Shown: piece by piece, positions 44,101 to 56,135 of the stretch
Layout of the letters: every line of letters begins with the position of its first letter
How positions within the stretch are numbered: the first letter of the stretch is position 1
Source of the DNA: Isoetes taiwanensis
Taxonomy: Eukaryota; Streptophyta; Lycopodiopsida; Isoetales; Isoetaceae
NCBI GenBank assembly: GCA_021234155.1
Contig: JAJEKV010000044.1
Coordinates: 12,236,803 to 12,300,802, forward strand
DNA length: 64,000 nt
Direction of reading: 5' to 3'
Translations under genes and position numbers: made by a program
The notes under the pieces: generated by a model
Databases searched by the model: none
What the model was told of the DNA's origin: nothing
Seen by the model: only the letters and a program-made list of their open reading frames with translations

Positions 44101-45925
44101 CTCTTGAACACTGAAGGGCGGCGAATATATATCTGAGTTCTGTCTTTATCTGGTGCCACTGCCAGATTCTATTTTGCTTCGTTCCAAGGCTGTATTATAT
44201 GGTGCAGCATATATTAGGTCTGTTTCTACGCTCTATTCACACAGATGCATCGGAACGACGCCTTCTGCTTCTATTCACAGAAGCATCAGGGGACACGACG
44301 TCTTCTGCTTCCATTCACAGAGAAGCAAAGAAGCAATTAATTTTTCTCCAGCTATGGAGTCTCTGCTAGAATGGCAGTAGAAGGCGCATGCTGCCGTGAA
44401 AAAGTTTGAGTTTTGGCATGGGCATAGATGTGTTTGTTGGTCTGCAGGCCGATTCCATTCCACAGAGCCAAGGCGAAGAGCAAATTGGAAACTTGAAACG
44501 CTTTTGGAGGTTTGGTTCAATGCTTATTGAATCTAACAAAGTGACAGGGATGGAAGGACATGGCTTATAAGGTTAGAAACTCTTCTTTTTATAATGCTGC
44601 TATTGATTCTTCAGTAATAATATTTTAGCTATGCTCCATTCTGGTGTTTTAATCAAGTTCTTGAATTATTCTCGTTGCCTTATCTAAGTTTTTTAAATAA
44701 GTTCCCAAGTTTATGGAACTAGTCACTGGATTCATTTGGCTCTGGAAAAGCTTCCATGCATTCTTCTCTAAATCTCGTCCTTGTCATGAACCTACGCGAA
44801 AACAAGGAGAATACGTGGAGAATATGCAAGAAATACGGAAGAAATATGCCAAGATCGGCAAAGAATCTGATATATGAACATGAATCAAGAGTACAATGGC
44901 CCGAAGACAAGTAGGAACACGAGACAGATGCCTAGAAGGCTCAAGATCAAGCGTTGAACGGAATGGTTCGACAAGAAGGAGCTACCTCCTTATATATATC
45001 TAAGCCAACGGTCGGGGATCGCGCCACTCCAATGGATGAGATGTGCGAAGTGTCACAAGCATGCATTTAGGTTCTAGAATATTCTAGAACCTCCTGGAGA
45101 TAGGCCCACATATGAGGAAGAGGTGAAGAAATGTCTTCAACAAATATTGGTAGTGCACTTGGCAAGGGTGTATCAAACCCTGTCTTGTGCAACTACCCTT
45201 TTGCATCCGTGTGAGGACCATCTTTTGTACATACGAGTATAATGTTCATATGATACGGAATATCCATATGGTCGTCACACACCATCCCCCCACGACAAAG
45301 CGTCCTCCCTGGGTCGGGGCCGAAAGCACTCAAAGTTGGCTTGTTCGGGTAACGCCGGTGAAACTCGTAATTTTGTCGTGCACATTAGTCGGATTATCGG
45401 GCAGGCTCCCGTGTTTTATCATTTGGTGAGTAACCTTCCCAATCGACAAAGTAATACAATCGTCGATGAAGAAACTTAGAGTTCAGAATCTCTCGAACCT
45501 CGAACTCCTCATGATCATCAATTTCTCTTGGTGGAGGCGGAGGAACGCGATCCGAAAGCGTTAACTATGTAGGGCTCAATAGAGAAACATGAACATCGGA
45601 TGGGGCGAATCACCGGAGGAAGCTCGGCCTGAATGCCACATTGCTGATTTGAGCCATTGATTGATAAGGACCAAAGGCGGCGATAGTCAAGCTTTTGTTG
45701 CGTGGGACGTGGTGGGAAGGTCCCTTGAAGATGATCGGGAAGATCCGATTGAAGAGCACTGAGTTTCTCAAGTCGAGACTAAGGCACTTAGGATTATGAG
45801 TCACCGCCAAAGAACACTAAGAGACCAACGAGAGGATCTTTGCCGAAGTTGAAAAGAACGGAGTCAGCGCCATGGAGGCATGTATTGAGTTATTATAGGC
45901 AAACTCAGCTAATAGAAGATAATCG
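41167..45925 (-). repeat. Large inverted duplication, right arm
   Basis: Continuous reverse-complement match to the left arm. It runs from the junction after ccctttg (41,167) through non-coding flank, the G2 3' LTR and the integrase C-terminus to about 45,925. It lacks the solo LTR, the long TA run and the 2.28-kb segment found on the left. G2 is intact across its outer junction here (target duplication kept), so this arm is the likely source and the left arm the copy. Confidence 0.9.
44782..45279 (-). repeat. G2 3' LTR (498 bp)
   Basis: Read on the minus strand it begins TGTGACGACCATATGG and ends GTTCATGACA. A polypurine tract (gtggggggatgg) precedes it. It is the uninterrupted version of the left-arm LTR at 31,157. 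Confidence 0.92.
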
Positions 45926-46520
45926 ACCTAATCATCCTGCTGGTAACTGATAAAGCACCTTAAATATTGCTCCAGTCCGATTAGTGTGTTGTGCCTGCCC
46001 ATTACTTTCGGATGATGACCAGATATCAGTGAGCGGTCGATATGCAATAACTCCAAAAGCCGCTCCCAAAACCCAGCGACGAATTTGTGGTCCACGATCG
46101 GCGACGATAGTATCCGTGGCCGTGAAGTCGACTACTTTTTACGAAGAAGAAGATCGCTATTTCCTCACTTTGGTGATGGTGGCGTTGCGAGGGAATAAAA
46201 TGAGCCATCTTAGAGAAACGATCAACAACAACCATGATGGCATCATAACCCCCGGTGAACCGCAACTCGAATAAAGTCTATAAAATGCTCTTCCAAGGTC
46301 CATCTCGGTACCGGGTGGCTGAAAGACGGCCGGAGGAAGATGCCTTGGAACCTTTGCTCGACAAACGGATGTCACGGGATCGAATAAAGCTTCGGCCAGG
46401 CGGCGAAGCCCGAGGCCATCAATACTCTCGACTAATAAGTTCAAAGAGTCTTGGCTACTCCAAGTATCGGCCATAGGTGAATCATGGCAAGCCGGAGAAC
46501 CGAAGCCTAGAAGCACCATC
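45280..46520 (-). pseudogene. G2 integrase and chromodomain
   Basis: Element order: zinc-binding end with CRAKVPRHLPP (about 46,340), core YDAIMVVVDRFSKMAHFIP (about 46,195-46,250), KSSRLHG, a degenerate middle, LLAEFAYNNS-type block (about 45,890-45,925), NVALFR-region, SLLSPT-like SLLEPY equivalent (about 45,580) and chromodomain ILNSKFLHRRLYYFVDWEGY (about 45,405-45,480) then SPNDKT and FHRRYPNKPT. Several frameshifts are present. This integrase core is the part missing from the left copy, where the phosphatase fragment lies instead. Confidence 0.85.
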
Positions 46521-47010
46521 TAGCACATCTGAGAAGCCCATCATGGAACAGAGTCCATCTCGAACCTCAAAAACGATCATAGTTCCGTCGCATTTTTAAA
46601 GAAGATGATGCGAGCCAAGGTGTGAGAATACATGTTGAGCCAATGGATCGGAGGGCGTAGATGCTCGAGCAGACTCCAACAAAGCCAGATCCCCGAGGCC
46701 TCTCGAACAAAGTGAGGGAACCATAAGCTCGAACCGTCGGGCCCTAGAATAACCTATGATTCTTTGGTCAAATGCAGGATCACCTAGCTTGGGCTCAAGG
46801 TAGGAGCATCGAGACAAGGCATCGGGCTTTCCTGAGGGATACGGGATGATACTTGATCAAGAAATCAATCCGGATAATACTTGAGTATGCCACCCGTGAC
46901 GCTCCCGAGACATATATGGCTCGGCCGATATACATGAGGGACTTTCCCCTCCCATGGCAACCAACTTCGCCATGAGCGGGGCCCTCGCCTAACTCGGGCC
47001 ATCTATGGAA
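46521..47010 (-). pseudogene. G2 RNase H end and linker
   Basis: The minus strand reads GKPDALSRCSYLEPKLGDPA, FDQRIIGYSRARRFELM and LLESARAS-x-PSDPLAQHV (about 46,600-46,830), parallel to GKPYALSRRSYFEP and LLESVRASLASDPLAQDV in G1. Upstream, VAYSSI / HTQVLSG (about 46,880) matches the WHTQMLSHFDF block of G1. Identity to G1 here is much lower than across the inverted duplication. Confidence 0.8.
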
Positions 47011-50000
47011 AGATGATGCCTCGAAAGAAGGACCTGAGGGGGCTCGCCCACCAATGCCTTCAATGGACTCCTAAGTTGGAAGGCGTGAATACATGTTAGC
47101 ACCGCGATAAATCATATATAAATAACCACCACGGAGGGGTGGCACATCCATCCAAGTACTAACGGTAAAGAATATGCATCTAATACTAGAGAAACACCCC
47201 TAGTATTCCGAGTTTAAAAAGGGTGCAATCGATAATGAGAAATGCGGCCAGCCTTGGGCATGCATCTTAGCCTTTTGGGCAAATCGGTCGGCAATATCCA
47301 TCACGGATTTGTTGATTCATCTCCGGCTGGTTTATAAAAACCATAGTGAGGGCGATATCTTTGGCAATATGCATCACGGACTTGTTGATTCATCTACGCT
47401 AGTTGGTCGCTAGTTGTTTATCAAGATTGGTCAAGATTCTTTTCAGAAACCTCAATGTTGCCATAAGGAAATAGGTTGAGGAAGCAACCATGTATGCAAG
47501 ATCACAAGCAAATTTGTGTCCCTGGCAAGAGTACAAGCACACTACGCAAGGCATACAAGGCATTGGCTCTCAAAATCAAGCTCACCAGGTTTGGAAGCTT
47601 TACACTATCTTAATTTTCTATGAACGCCCTTCAAGTAGAAAGATAAAGATATGTGCAGGTTGAGTGACGATTTTGGTTTTAAATGAGTTTAGAACAATTG
47701 CATTTGCAGCATGGATCTATCTCAAAATTATTGGAACTTGTAGATCTACTAGGATCTTAGCATTTACTTGGAAATATTATTAGCGCTATCTATCTGTTGC
47801 TCTTGCTCGACCATATAAATGATGTGGTAAAAAATGAAAATTAAGAGAGAGCAAAAATTAAATTGCGCTTTTAGATCCGAGGGTAGTTGGTACATGAAGC
47901 CATAAAGCTACTCACACTTTGTAGAACTTTCTGTTGTATTGGTCGATATGATAAGGGTAAATTCGATGGATTCCAAATTTCGATCATAAGGCATGGGCTG
48001 AACATATTAAATCTCCTTTGATTGATTTACCAATTGTTTTAAGTTGCAACATAATGCTTTATGCATAGGGGTACATTGTTACCATAATACTAAGGTGAAG
48101 ATTGAAAGAACACCATTGGGTATAGAAGCAAAGAATCTAATTAATATCCGTGTTATTTTCATGGGAACTAGTTGAACATGCTAGGTTACCTTCAGATAAT
48201 AAATGCTTTGCTATTGATTATAAGCTGGTGCACAAGGCTTTGTCCACATGTATATAGGGCTATGATGATCCTCTTCTAAACGCTTTTCGACAAGATAACA
48301 AAATGATGGTTTGTGTGGATCCGGTATTAATATGCAAATCGTAGTCTATGAGTTGCTATTTACTCTAATATATCTTGACTTGTTGAGACATGCATGGTTG
48401 GATCTTCCTTCTATGTTGACTATTTAAATATGCAAGGTCGAGATCCCTTTCGTGGAAGAAAGATGCAAGCAATCTTGGGAGTTGGTGGTTGCATGGGCAT
48501 AGATAAATATAATAATAATGTGCAAGTCAGCCGCAATTTTTTGGAAGACCATGAGATATATGGTGTTGGTGAAAAATGACATGTCAATCGAGCAAAATGT
48601 TAAAGATTATGGCATTAATGCGAACACAAATGGCCTCTCGTGTCTAAAATGGTTTTCTATCGCATTACTCTTTACTAGATCGATTTGTGCATTTTGCATT
48701 GCTTTTAGGAAATAAAATACCGTGTGCACCTCCTCGTAGATCCGCAAATCATGGGCTATGTATTCTTTGTTTACTCTAATACATGCCGACTTGTCAAACA
48801 ATAAGGCTTAAGTAATTATGTGCGCATGCATGTATATCACTTGTGGAACATCCCGGTTTCTCATTACATGGGAAGGAGTTATCTTGTCTCTTTATGCCCC
48901 AGAAAGGTGAATAAACTAAGCTGATAATGGCTCTAATCTATGCATAAGGAACCGCAGGGTCCTAGGCAAAGAAAGTCATCCGTTGTGCTTATAGACAAGG
49001 TACCATATGGCGGTCAGATGATCCAATGTAGAAATAAAACAGATGACAATAAAGCTTCAAGATTATGCGAGATGTTAACATGGATCTTGAAATTGTGATA
49101 GTCCGGCCATATACTAGGGCTTTGGTCTTATTGGGCAGAAGTGCTTGGGAACATATGAAATACAAGATTCTAAACCGATGATGAGTGTAATTTGGTAAGA
49201 CTGTCTTTACATTCTACATGTACAGTGCATTAGGTGCATCTTGGAAATACTAATAACTAAGTAGGTTTGTAACTTAAAACATATTGAGGTCCTATTTGTA
49301 TCTCCCTTAATTCTTAATGCCTAAATGGTAATATGGGCATTAAGGTGGTATGCTTGCGGATGCTAGGATAATATAGGACCGGATCTCCCTTCTATTTTGA
49401 CTTTTTAAACATGCTAGGTGAAGGGGCTTAAGAGCCCAAGAGATCCGTGAGCTTACCCGTGATGGCTTATGTGGTTACCCTTTCTTAGGCTAACTTGCAT
49501 CCGGTTTCATTGCGGTAACTTGGGATTTTCTTGCTCCCCGTGTATGTTTTTCCATTCATTCAAGTTGGAGAAGCTACAAGACATGATGACATTGAACTCA
49601 CATTTTGACAAGGCTATTGAGCTATATGGCGTTGATTTAAAAAGACAAGTGAAATCCTAAACTTCCATGTTCAATCTTATGTTATTTTTGAGTCAATTCT
49701 GAATTCTTTTAGAGGTAAATATGATGTATTGAACGAGAAAATTAATTGATTGACAAGAGGAAATTTTTATTTATAAGAGAATCTGGTAATTTCTTTTGCT
49801 TTGATTAATGTTAACCATTTTAAGGCTTAAGTCAAGTTGACACTGCTTTGGCTTAACGCCAGATATTGGCCTTTAAGTGGTCTTTGCAAAAGTCCATGGA
49901 AGGTAAAAAAGTCCGTTGAATGTTTTAAAAGTTTTTTTTTTTTTTTTTTTTAATTGGTATTTTCAGAAATTTATCACACATACGCATTAATTGTTATAAT

Positions 50001-53000
50001 TACAGGAGCAATGTGCAGTTTGGCATATACATTCGACGTAATTGGTACCGCCCCTGTGCTATCCGGCGAGCGCTATGGCTATGCAATCGCCCCAGATCAC
50101 GAAGGCCGCCAGACTATGGTGTCCATGGCGAAGCATCGAAAACCATGCCCGGTCCGGCACCGGAAGCCCCAAGAGTATGGTGATGACCGAGTAGGTTCCG
50201 GGCTCTTACTCAATGTTGGGAATAAGGAGTGGTAAGGTATCGTTATTTTGGATGGATACCGAGGAAATTGATATGATAATGGCTATTATCACGATTGAAA
50301 CACTTGGACCTAATAATTACGAGGGATGGATTTATCATCGCGGCATATATGTTGCCATTTAACGAAGAAGGAGATCGATATAGCACCATATATCCGATGG
50401 AGAAGTGGTTTATGATTATCTACCGTAGACCACGTGAAAGAGGTACTATAGTAAGGTGGAAAATTGGATTATAAATACCCAGCTCATGAAAGGGAGATCA
50501 CTTTAGAAGTGTAGGTTTCGACAATGGTGGTGAAGGTATAGAATGTCGACCTACTTGAGTTGAAGTATGATTCGCAGAACGGTAGAGAATAATGTCGTAT
50601 GAGGATGTTGATTCATAAATTATGGATTATAAAATTACAGACGACTAAGAAAACCATGTAGCCTCGTGGATATGCTTAATGACGTTGGTAAAATGCATGA
50701 CCATTATGCATGGTATAAATTAAAGAAATGGACACATGTTATGTCTGCTGGGAGCATCGAGATGCCGTATAACAGACTGGAGAATAGTGTGGAACATAGT
50801 TCCCACATAAGGTCAAGAGAAGACGACAATTGGTAGGAACAGGCGCAACCATCGCAAAACTGCAGGGTATGTTGGATCTTTGGTGAAACCAGACTATGAA
50901 GGAAAGTTGACCTTCAACTAATGATACATTAAGAAGGCAAGTAATGTACCCACACGACAAGTGGGAGACAAGAGGTGCTTGAAAGTTGTTGTAAACAACG
51001 TTTGAAATATAGAGAGTTTGGAATGACACGTTGAATGTACCAAAGTCTGGAGTATGAACAAGGTAGGCGCCCAATGAACATCTCACCAAGGAGGATGTGT
51101 TTTGGACTTGGTATCGTATGTGTATTCCGAGTTGTAACTCCGCGTTGGTATATGTGTACTAGGACCATTTAATAGTAAAACATAACTAAAAGAAGATAGG
51201 ATATATACTAGAACCTTTAGTTCACATTCCATATGAATACGGAAGTAATGAAAATAAGAGTTCTTATACTAGAGATGAAACATGTCCACAAGGAACTTAG
51301 GTGCACACATGTTACTATATCATCATAATAAACAACGTGAAGCGGTCTTGGATGTAGGAAGGATTTAGTAGTATGAAATACTATAGGGTGATCATATCGA
51401 GGATGTCAATTGTGATATTCGGATGTATATCATATTAAAAGATAGTAGAATATTCGCACAAGGCGAGGTGAAATATTACTTGGATGGGTTTAAAGAATGA
51501 GCGTAATGATATGCTTATATACGAAGATATTGGGTTAGGTGTGCTTTACCAGAGATAAGCATTCAAGTTACCCCAGTGGTTGGAGTTGACTATCTTAGAT
51601 ACGTCGTACTAAAGGGAGATGAGAAGAGTTTAAATCAGTGAAAATAGCTAGAGTAAGTCTAGCATATACGGTGATGTTACATTGAAAAAAACATCCCGAG
51701 GATGGTTGGAACGGTGTTGGAATAACGGATAATGAGAGCTTAGCTACTCAAAGGTTCTAGATACCAATGAATTACTTCATTGTTATAATCTGAGAGCGTT
51801 TATTTGGTTTTGGGAATAAAAAGATGTATAAAATATCGGGTCCCCCCTGATGGAAGAAAAGAAGGAGTACGATGACTTTGGCAATTATACCTTTAGGGGT
51901 AACCGAAAAGAGGCAATACATAGGAATTCTAAGTCCCGATAAAAAAAATCAGGTCGAGGTGTATAGATCAGAAGGGGTGAGATTATATAGACCAGTAGTC
52001 CATATATCCTAAGAGTTACCCTACTCGCGGGGAATAATTTTAAATGCTGAAGTAGAAGTTGGAGGATCCGTTGCCTTTAGGCATAGACCGCTTAGAGATT
52101 ATGACTTGGAAACTCTTAAGAGGGTAAGGAATTGGATAACCATATGGCGGTTACTAACAAAGATTGAAACATTGGGTTTTCCTATTAAGAGATCTAAGAG
52201 GTTGTAGTGCCTCCGCTTCATTATAAGGGAGCCAAGGATGACAACATTTGAAACTCCATCAAAAACTGAAGTCCACATGATAACTTAAGAAAAATAGATT
52301 AATTGTGACTAAGCATAGTTGATATTGAGGACACAAAGGATCCTTAGCGAAAGAAGCCTTTAGAAAAGCTCCTCATGTGGGGTAGTAGCCTTCGAATTAT
52401 GGTATAATCCCGTGGGGAGATATAGTTTATGTAACGGGGTTAAAGTACTATGAGGCACTAAAGAATGGTTAAAATAGCTGAGACTAAAAAATATAGGCAA
52501 CATATACAAGTCCAACATAAAGTTGGCCCCCCGGCCCATTTGGGAAGTAGGTGGCGCAGCCACATCATAAAGGTATATATAGGCAATGGGTTTTGTTTGA
52601 AAGAACTACCAAGGTTACACTTTAGCTAAGTTAGAGCGAGCTCTAGCATCGTGGATGAGGGATATATGTTTATTATGTACATACTATGTACACATACGAT
52701 AAAAGCTCTTGGAGGGTAATCTAAGCGGCGACACGGGGAAAGAAAGACGAAAGTGTACCGCAGTTACCGAGGAAGGATCCGGAGATATAGCTGAAATGTG
52801 CAAAGGATCGCCAATCCGTTGCATGCTAGGGTATGATGTGATAGTTGGCGCTTGAAATTCAATGGCCAATAGAATGAAACTCAAGATGATTGAGTGGAAC
52901 AGTACAATAGTACAATTCCTAGATAGATAGCGAATAGCAGTTACTTGCTAGAAGTTCAAATGTGTCTTGCATAGACACTTAAGACTAGCTTTCCAACATG

Positions 53001-54416
53001 ATCCATGGCCGGATCAGGTAGAGGTGAACATCATGGGTTACGTGGAGGTGCAAGTTAGAATATATAGGACTCAACATGGATACAAGTCCCGGTTATATCA
53101 AATGCTCAGATTGTAGGAAGACTCACAAAATACCAAAGGGGCACCTTCATGACTCCAGGTAATTTATGATTTATACGAAGGGTCACTCACTCTTAGGCCA
53201 TGACTATGGCTTAAAGCGGATGCCACATCATTTGAGATGCCACAACAGCAGCATGACGTCATGACAGAGAAATGTAATGACTAACATTTCTAGGATGTAG
53301 GACAACATTGAAGCATAATAACCCCCAATGGTAGGTGGGTTAACAGCATAGAGGGCATATGATAGCGGCTTAGAAGCCACAAGACGGTTAACGAATACAT
53401 AAAGGAGTAAATGGATTGGTGACTCTCCGAATGAAGATCACAAACCAAAGGGTGAAGGGTGTCTGTTGGCAAGTATAAGGATCGAATCACCGAAAATCGA
53501 GAAGAAGAGGAGGAATAAAGGACCCTTATTAATGATATCTAGCTGACTGGATAGGAAGGTTATTACCTAACATGAAGGGTGGTCATTGCTAATATACAAA
53601 GGTAGACTTGCGGCTTGAAAGGTAGCAAGAGCTGAAAAACTCTTTAAAGATTTGGTGCATGGCGTAGGGAAGAAGACTTCCATGTCCTAAGACAAGATGG
53701 TGAATTGAATTCACCAAGGACATTTTTAATAAATAGATAGATAGCATTTATCGTCATGCCACATTGGCGGCAATCCATGAGGACATATGATGGACCCCCT
53801 GGAGACTTGAACACAAGATCTCCGAATAGAGGAGGCCTATCTTGAGGGGTCTTTGGTACTGTTCTTTGGGATATTCACATAACCCCTTGGAATATGTAAG
53901 TTCATTTGTGGAACTTAACGCCATTTGGGCACTAAAGGAATGGTTGGAAATACTTTGCCCCAACCATATCTAGATACCATAGAAGGAGGTGACTAGTCAA
54001 CAATGGTTGGATGCCACTTGACCCTTACGATTGGAAGAACCCCAAAAGAGGTAGGGTCAGTCATTAACTGGCGGTGCGTGTGATAATTAATCATGACCAT
54101 ATAGGCGGTGAGGTTTAACACAAAATAATACTTAGAGTTTGTACACCGGATTTATTTAGAATAAAAGTGTCGACATTGTTGTGGGGGGTTCTAACACAAG
54201 CATTTACTACTAAGTTACGTAGTATGTATCGCGATCCTGGGGAAGTGGTCCATAAGAAGAACACGACCATTGAGAAGAAGTATTGAAGGGTGGTAGGATC
54301 AAAGGAATCCCACCCCATGGTCTAAAAAGGGCTAGTCCCTAGTTGGTTGGGCTTAAGAACTGATTATTGTTTCAACCTTGCTTCTAGAGATTGTGTGGGC
54401 TTACCGGGCGAACACA
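47011..54416. other. Unresolved 7.4 kb inside G2
   Basis: This must contain the missing G2 pol sequence plus insertions, but I recognise no RT, protease or transposase motif. Visible structure: ggcaatatccatcacggatt repeated 80 bases later (about 47,290 and 47,370); an about 50-base block with gacttgttgagacatgc and tttactctaatata repeated at about 48,350 and 48,770; cggatctcccttctattttg repeated from about 48,400 (ggatcttccttctatgttg) at 49,378; a T run of 21-22 (49,931-49,952); and a long purine-rich plus strand from about 50.2 to 54.3 kb. A CSDCRKTHKIPKGHLHD peptide (about 53,110) has zinc-knuckle-like spacing but no context. A 19-base palindrome tggtgaattgaattcacca lies near 53,700. Confidence 0.45.
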
Positions 54417-56106
54417 TCATCCATAAAGCAAGCATTTGCAATTAATAATTGCCCCGCTAACGCCTAACCTTCCAACCTCTAATTTCAATGATATAGGGAT
54501 GAAGAATGTCTTGTCGAATCTATCCGATGGAATAAAACATGTCGAACCGCGAGCGAGTTCGAGAAAAGGTGGCCAACGAGACTCAATACTCTGACCGCCC
54601 CGTTTTCCGACCGATTGGCGCTTCACAAGGCATCCACGAGCAATATGGCCAAAACTACTCCTGGAGTGAGGCAAAGATTGGCCTCTCTGGCGCACTTCTC
54701 GGCCGCGAGATAAGGTCCTCTCGGCCCGCAGATCAATGCATAGGCTCGGAGTCCGGACTTGCTAGATTCTGAGATGAGACCCGGGAAGGCAGCTACGGGA
54801 TTTGTGTGATTGGGAAGATGGGAAGCTATGTCTCTCTTACCTCATTGAAGAGCCCAATTATCACATGAGCACCGTCATTTGGCTTCTTCCAAAGTGGGGT
54901 CTTCAGGAACAACAACATAACCGCATCCTCTCGTAATCCCTTTGGAAACAATCTCGAGAAGTGCAACATCATCGGGCGGTATCTCTGCCAATTAAATTAC
55001 ATGCTGAAGGCTGGTGAGAGCCTTGTATTTTGCAAGAATCTTGTGACTCTTGTCTTGATCAGAGGTGTCTTAAGCATGGGCTACTGCGTGAAAGGGCAAA
55101 ATCTCTGCAACCTGAGGCACCTTTCTCCAATAGGCTAGGCAAACCAACTTAGAAACGGCCACCGTGAGGAAAGACAATCAGCTCAACATTTCTGGTAGTG
55201 GGATATCTATGAGGATAATTTGAATCCACAAGCACAGTCAGTTAAAAAAGCGAGTGGAGCTTGGACCGAGTCTTAGTCAAGCGGGGATAGGTTCAATCTG
55301 TTTGTCACGTTTATCTGAGAATCTTGATATAGATTGTATGATCACAGCTGGAATTTCTTAGTATAAAGCCTTAATCTGACAAAACAATTGATCGGAAGAT
55401 TTTCCAGCGTCTGAAAACAACTATACTCGGCGTCTTGAAAACTTTTAAATAAAACCATGAAACCCGTCTGGCGAAACCAGGGTACCCGGCGTCTGCGAAA
55501 CAACTCTGCGACGTCTCTGTGGGACATTTTTTAAGCGTCTGTGATTTGGATTGACACCGTCTTGGCGAAATCTTGACTTGCTTGAATTGTTTTCTTAGTA
55601 TTTTTTTGCCGTATTTTTTTTGGACAACACTGTATTGCTTTTCGCGTCTGTGAATGGTGGATAAGCGTCTTGGCGAAAAATTTTTAACGTCTGCTATCCA
55701 CAGCTTTCAGCGTCTGTGGTCATCGGAGACGTACAATCTTCGGCGCCCCATGATTCTTTCTATTTAAATGCATGGCGAAAAAGGTTTCTCAACGTCACGG
55801 CTTTTCACGAAGGTTCGGCGTCTGCGGATTTTCGGTAGGCGGGGTGTTTATCGTTAAATGCGTGTTTGTTAAAATACGTGTTTTTTCAACTTTATCGTCC
55901 GATTTTAATTTTTTGTACGTATAGAACCTATCCTACTGCGGTAAACTTCTCTGGCGGGCTGATCTTCTGTACCTACATTAGCCTCAATCTCGAGCTAAAC
56001 CCGATTCACAACCAAAACAACCACGTTCCTTAAGCTCTTTATTGTCAGTACAGCTATACTTGAACAAGCCTCTTGGACTGCTATAATAAAGTCGAAACCT
56101 CCTCCA
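54417..56106 (-). pseudogene. G2 gag, split by a CGTCT-rich insert
   Basis: Minus-strand start codon at 56,106 gives MEEVSTLL, then CSSIAVLT/NKELKE and AR-QRSLPQ, parallel to MEEVSSLFQQ and LPEKFNG of G1. After the insert (about 55,340-55,870) the capsid resumes: PIGERCLRLQRF against PLLEKRALELQNF, then FPKGLREDAVMLLFLKTP against FRRGLREDIKDMLLTMEDP. A zinc-knuckle remnant, FGHIARGCLVKRQSVGKR, lies at about 54,600-54,660. Heavily frameshifted. Confidence 0.75.
55400..55830. repeat. Irregular CGTCT(G/T) / GCGAAA motif cluster
   Basis: CGTCT occurs at 55,408, 55,431, 55,465, 55,490, 55,512, 55,536, 55,558, 55,645, 55,666, 55,688, 55,711 and 55,819, usually as GCGTCTG or GCGTCTTG, and GCGAAA follows five times (for example 55,471, 55,496, 55,565, 55,673, 55,785). 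Spacing is irregular (about 20-90 bases), so it is not a simple tandem array. It lies inside gag sequence of G2 and must be an insertion. Function unknown. Confidence 0.75.
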
Positions 56107-56135
56107 TAGATGTATAATCACCAAATATGAACAAT

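Noticed and set aside
49954-50235. 93-codon plus-strand frame with a GC-rich middle as a possible gene
   Set aside because: No family resemblance; it follows a poly(T) run and sits in unresolved repeat DNA, so a chance frame is as likely.
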